Positions 60,438 to 64,000 of a stretch of 64,000 bases of DNA are shown here, in pieces. The notes beneath the pieces were generated by a model. It searched no databases and had not been told where the DNA came from. It saw nothing but the letters and a program-made list of their open reading frames with translations. How positions within the stretch are numbered: position 1 is the stretch's first letter; each line of letters starts with the position of its first letter. This DNA comes from Crotalaria pallida (lineage: Eukaryota > Streptophyta > Magnoliopsida > Fabales > Fabaceae): the NCBI GenBank assembly GCA_037953625.1, contig CM075655.1, positions 80,999,501-81,063,500 on the forward strand, given 5' to 3'. The translations under genes were made by a program, and so were the position numbers.

Positions 60438-63400
60438 TGTGACATCCCCTATTTTCCTAACGACAATAAATAAGTTTTTACTAAATAAGAATTTTGAGAT
60501 ATTGTTTCACAAATGATTTTCGATGAATATTTTATTCGATTACGTAATCAATTTTCGATTTATGGAGTTTTTGGTAAATGAAGGTTTTTATAAAGTTCAA
60601 GCAAATGAATTTATTGAGTGTTGAGTTATTTAATCGATTTAAAAGAGTTTTGATTTCTTGATGAGTTCTTATTTGATTGACTTGTGTGTGTGACCTTGTA
60701 TGCTTGACTATTTATGGTTAATTGATATTTTGTCTTCTTAATCGGTTCTATGATCTTATTGATTTTGTGAAAAATTATTTTCTCTAAGATTCAAAGAATC
60801 AAGTCCAATCACCTCTAGAAACCCTAATCGATGAGTGAAACCCTAATCGAGCTCTTGATCTTTGATTAAGTGCTTAATCACTTTATTAAACCCTAAACTC
60901 CTTTGGTTAGTGAGCTAATCCAAAAATTAGTTTTCTCTAAACCTATGATTAAGTTTTTGATTAGCATCTTAATCCCTGATTAAGCCCTAATCACCGAGGA
61001 TTAGCGGACTAAACCTAGATTAATTAACCTAATCCTACCCTAATCATGATTAGAGCCTAATTAGTGCCTTAAACCTAATTAAGCTAACCTAGTTTACCCT
61101 AATTGCCCTAATGGCCGAATGCTAAGTGTAGCTTGGCCACCAAGCTCATTCACTTGGTTAACAAGTGGCATGCCCAAAAAGTCAAGATCATGACATCATC
61201 AACATGACATATGCATGATTTAAAGAGAAGAAAAAGTGGAGGAAAGGAAAGGAAGAGGAAGGAGCCGTGGGAAAGAGACTAAGACCAAGGAAATTGCAAA
61301 CAAACCCCCCATGCAAACCCTTAGTAGCAAATAAGAAAAGTAGGGGAAGATTAAAGAAAAGGGACCAAAACCGTGTGATGAGAGTTGTCCTTCATTTTTC
61401 ACTCTTCATTCTCCATCCTTCAACATTTCTACTTCCTCTCAACAACACCAATACACACACCAAACACCAAAACCGTGAGGGAGTGAATGAATTTCTCTTC
61501 ATTCCTTCATCAAACACAAACTTTCTTCTTCATTCCTTTTTCCTAAAACAAACACACAACATCAAGAGAATCATCAAACTCTTGGTGAAAGAGAAAAGAG
61601 AGAGAGTGACCGAATTGTGAAGAGGAAGGAACCAAACCTTGAACACATCATAACCTAAGCAAGATTAGGCCAAGCTTGTGGAAAAGGAGAAGAAAAACCA
61701 TGGACCTTAGGAAGAACAAGTGAACCGTGAGGAGAGGAGAGAAATCAAAGACCTTGGACTTGAGTTCTTAAAATTTTTATTAAGTAAGAACTTGTTTTAT
61801 GATCTTAAAGGTTTCAAACTTCTTCTTTGATTCTTATTCTTTTCATTCTTAACTTTGATTTTTGTTTGAAAGAGTGTTGATGCATGTCATTTTTTTTAAG
61901 CTTGATTCTAAAAGTTTTATTAAGAAAATGTTTTTCTTCATGATCTTGGGATTTCTCTTTTAATTCTTGAAAACGTTTTGGAAGAGGGTTTGATTTTAAG
62001 TTTTCATGAAAAGTTTTTCAAAGATCTAGTGTTTGTAACTTCATGCATGTCACGATCTATACTTGATCTATGAGGTACTTGATGATTTCTTTTATGTTAG
62101 CCACGGTTCTATGTTGTTATGCATGTAAGCTTGATTTTCTTTGATTGATCCTTTGCATGTTTTGATCTTGAGGTTTAATGGTGCTTTAAGTGAATAACAT
62201 TTATGTGATGGTTGTGATCTTGATGTGTTGGTCACGGTTTGTACTTGATTCTTAGGGTAGAAGTTTTGATGTTGTATTTTGGTTATGTGTATGTGATTCC
62301 CATGAACTTTGAGATGATTTTATGTGTTTTAATGAAATAAAAACTTGTTTAGAAACCCATGTGTGCTCACGGTTTTATGATAGAAAATATGCTAGGATTA
62401 TGTTTTTACTTACTTGATGAATTATGTGAAGTTGTGGTTGGATTTGGAGTTGTTATCTTTAAGTCTTGAATCATTGAAAAATATTTTTGAAAACCCTAGT
62501 TAAGGTCACGGTTTGGACCTTAGCTTTTGAGTTAAATCTTCTTTGAATGAATATGTGTTGACTTCATGAAACTATGTGTTGAATTGTTTGTATGAGTGTA
62601 TTATTGATTTTCATAAAAATAAATGAATGAACAAACTTGTTAAATGAAACGATGTTGTGCTGAAATAGTGATATGTGTGAGTTTCTAACTTTGATAAATG
62701 ATCTTTATGGGTGTTCAATAATTCTGAAACTTTGTCACTGACTTAAGTATATTAAAATTAACTTCTCTGAATTTTTATATGATTTTTAGAGTTGGTTTAT
62801 TAATTGAAATGGAGCCATTTTGGTGGAAACGATTTCGGAAAAATAAGTTTTCAAGGAAAAACCTAAACCGAGTTTTCTCACCTAAACAACTCTAAATTTC
62901 TTGAAATTTTTATGCTAACTCCTTAAACATGTCTTGTGACTCCCTGTAAAATTTGAGGTGATTTGGAGTTGGTTTAATATTTTTACCAATTGAGAAACAG
63001 TGAACCGACTGGTTCAGATTTTTCGGACCTAGTGATGAATTAAATTGAAAAAGTCTAACTTTCACAACTCCAAATAATATGAAATTTTTATTCGATGATC
63101 TTGATTGTGTAAGGAAGATTTATATCAATTTTCATGCAATTAGGAGTTGAAACACTATTTTTAATAATGGCATTTTGGCCTCAAGTCAGCAACAGTTCCA
63201 TCATGCTTTTTATGCAAAATCTGATTGGAAACCTAACTTAAGATTGTTCAAACGACTTGGAAATTTTATATGGTTAACTTTAACATATGATGGTATGTTC
63301 TGGAGATTTTGAGAATTAAATAAGTTGATTGGATATAGTTTTAAATTTTATCTTTTGTGCTTTCCCGTAATTGAACAAGAGCTTTATTTAAATGTTTTTG

Positions 63401-64000
63401 ACAAACATGAATTTTGTGCTTTGCTTTGTGACTTGGCTGGACTTGTATGATGGTCATTATGTTTTGAAGTAATTGAATGAATGATTGCTTGACGATATGT
63501 TTAGACTATGCATGATTAAGTTTGCAAGATTGATTGTTTACGGTGTTTCGGTCTAGGCTATTAGTTTGAAATTATGATCTGAGAATGTGCTATGTGCTAC
63601 GTGCTAAATGATTTGTTTTAGTTGATTCATGTTAATTGAACTTCTTTGTTTAAGTGTTTTTGGAAATTGTTTATTTGACAAAAGAAGTGAAGGAAAATGA
63701 GTTATTTGATAAATCACGATGTTATAATTGATCATTTAAAGTTCAGTGATTTTTGAAAAAGAATTTGATTATTTGAAGATGTATTTGACTTATTGGTTGC
63801 TGCTTTAATTGATTTCATAAGTGTTATGTTTGAAAATAAATCATTTCAAATGATCATTTTAACATGGAATATTAAAGAGATTAAACAACGATTTTTCGGT
63901 GTTTTCGAATCTTGGTTGTGGTTGCCCGGAATGGACCAACAACCAATTTGTTTTATTTAAAGTATTTACATGAGTATGATTCAATTTATATGTGCCTATA
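60438..64000 (+). mobile_element. Head of a plus-strand long LTR, running off the window
   Basis: Begins TGTGACATCCCC at 60438, a typical gypsy LTR head, inside the interior of the previous element. The first part has a dense cluster of TAATC/GATTA words (60805-61095). Leader-like and CACGGTTT-containing sequence follows (61470-63600), similar in style to the long LTRs at 5225 and 31575. No ORF is credible; the frame at 61267-61620 is low-complexity. The right end is outside the window, so the type of element is not proven. Confidence 0.6.

Overview
The window is plant nuclear DNA, very probably from a eudicot and plausibly a legume. Evidence: AT-rich sequence, spliceosomal introns, plant lineages of Ty1/copia and Ty3/gypsy retrotransposons, tRNA-type SINEs, CACTA and Mutator-like elements, and a secreted defensin-like peptide gene. 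It is a repeat-dominated, gene-poor region; the species cannot be fixed from the sequence alone. Only one gene looks like an ordinary resident host gene: a two-exon cysteine-rich (defensin-like) peptide gene at 20718-21046 on the minus strand.

Layout. 1-11328: a minus-strand LTR element with a very long LTR (6.1 kb; the second copy runs off the window start) around only 1.03 kb of interior with no recognisable coding sequence (LARD-like), with clear primer-binding site and polypurine tract. 11329-16114: a fragment of another retroelement, a decayed gag-pro, a PBS and a 2.6 kb LTR, all minus strand. 16115-19020: a decayed Ty1/copia pol (minus) interrupted by a SINE with target-site duplication. 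19021-23085: AT-rich intergenic DNA with a second SINE family and the defensin-like gene. 23090-48230: an old plus-strand SIRE-type copia element, split by a 2.3 kb solo LTR (TSD CTACT), a complete but coding-defective Athila/Tat-type gypsy element of 15 kb (TSD ATGTG) that itself carries a 5.6 kb solo LTR (TSD CACCA), a hAT-like MITE containing a Mutator-like MITE, and a 3.8 kb CACTA element (TSD ATT). 48231-48749: another MITE. 48900-60437: a long-LTR fragment and a second minus-strand LTR whose body holds a 4.6 kb CACTA element (TSD TAA). 60438-64000: the head of a plus-strand LTR running off the window.

The most interesting content is in the two CACTA elements, neither of which shows transposase. 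The first (43777-47548) carries four exons of a CIA30/NAD(P)-binding-type host gene with a premature stop and a lost splice acceptor. The second (50364-54973) carries exons from two unrelated host genes: a DUF819-type membrane protein (last three exons fully open and correctly spliced) and, lying inside one DUF819 intron, two intact exons of an ERGIC3-type secretory-pathway gene. They are Pack-CACTA-type gene captures that could produce chimeric transcripts. Around them the LTRs show recurrent architecture: clusters of short repeated, often palindromic motifs near the 5' side, tandem-repeat blocks further in, and a small acidic ORF about 370 bp from the 3' end in two copies.
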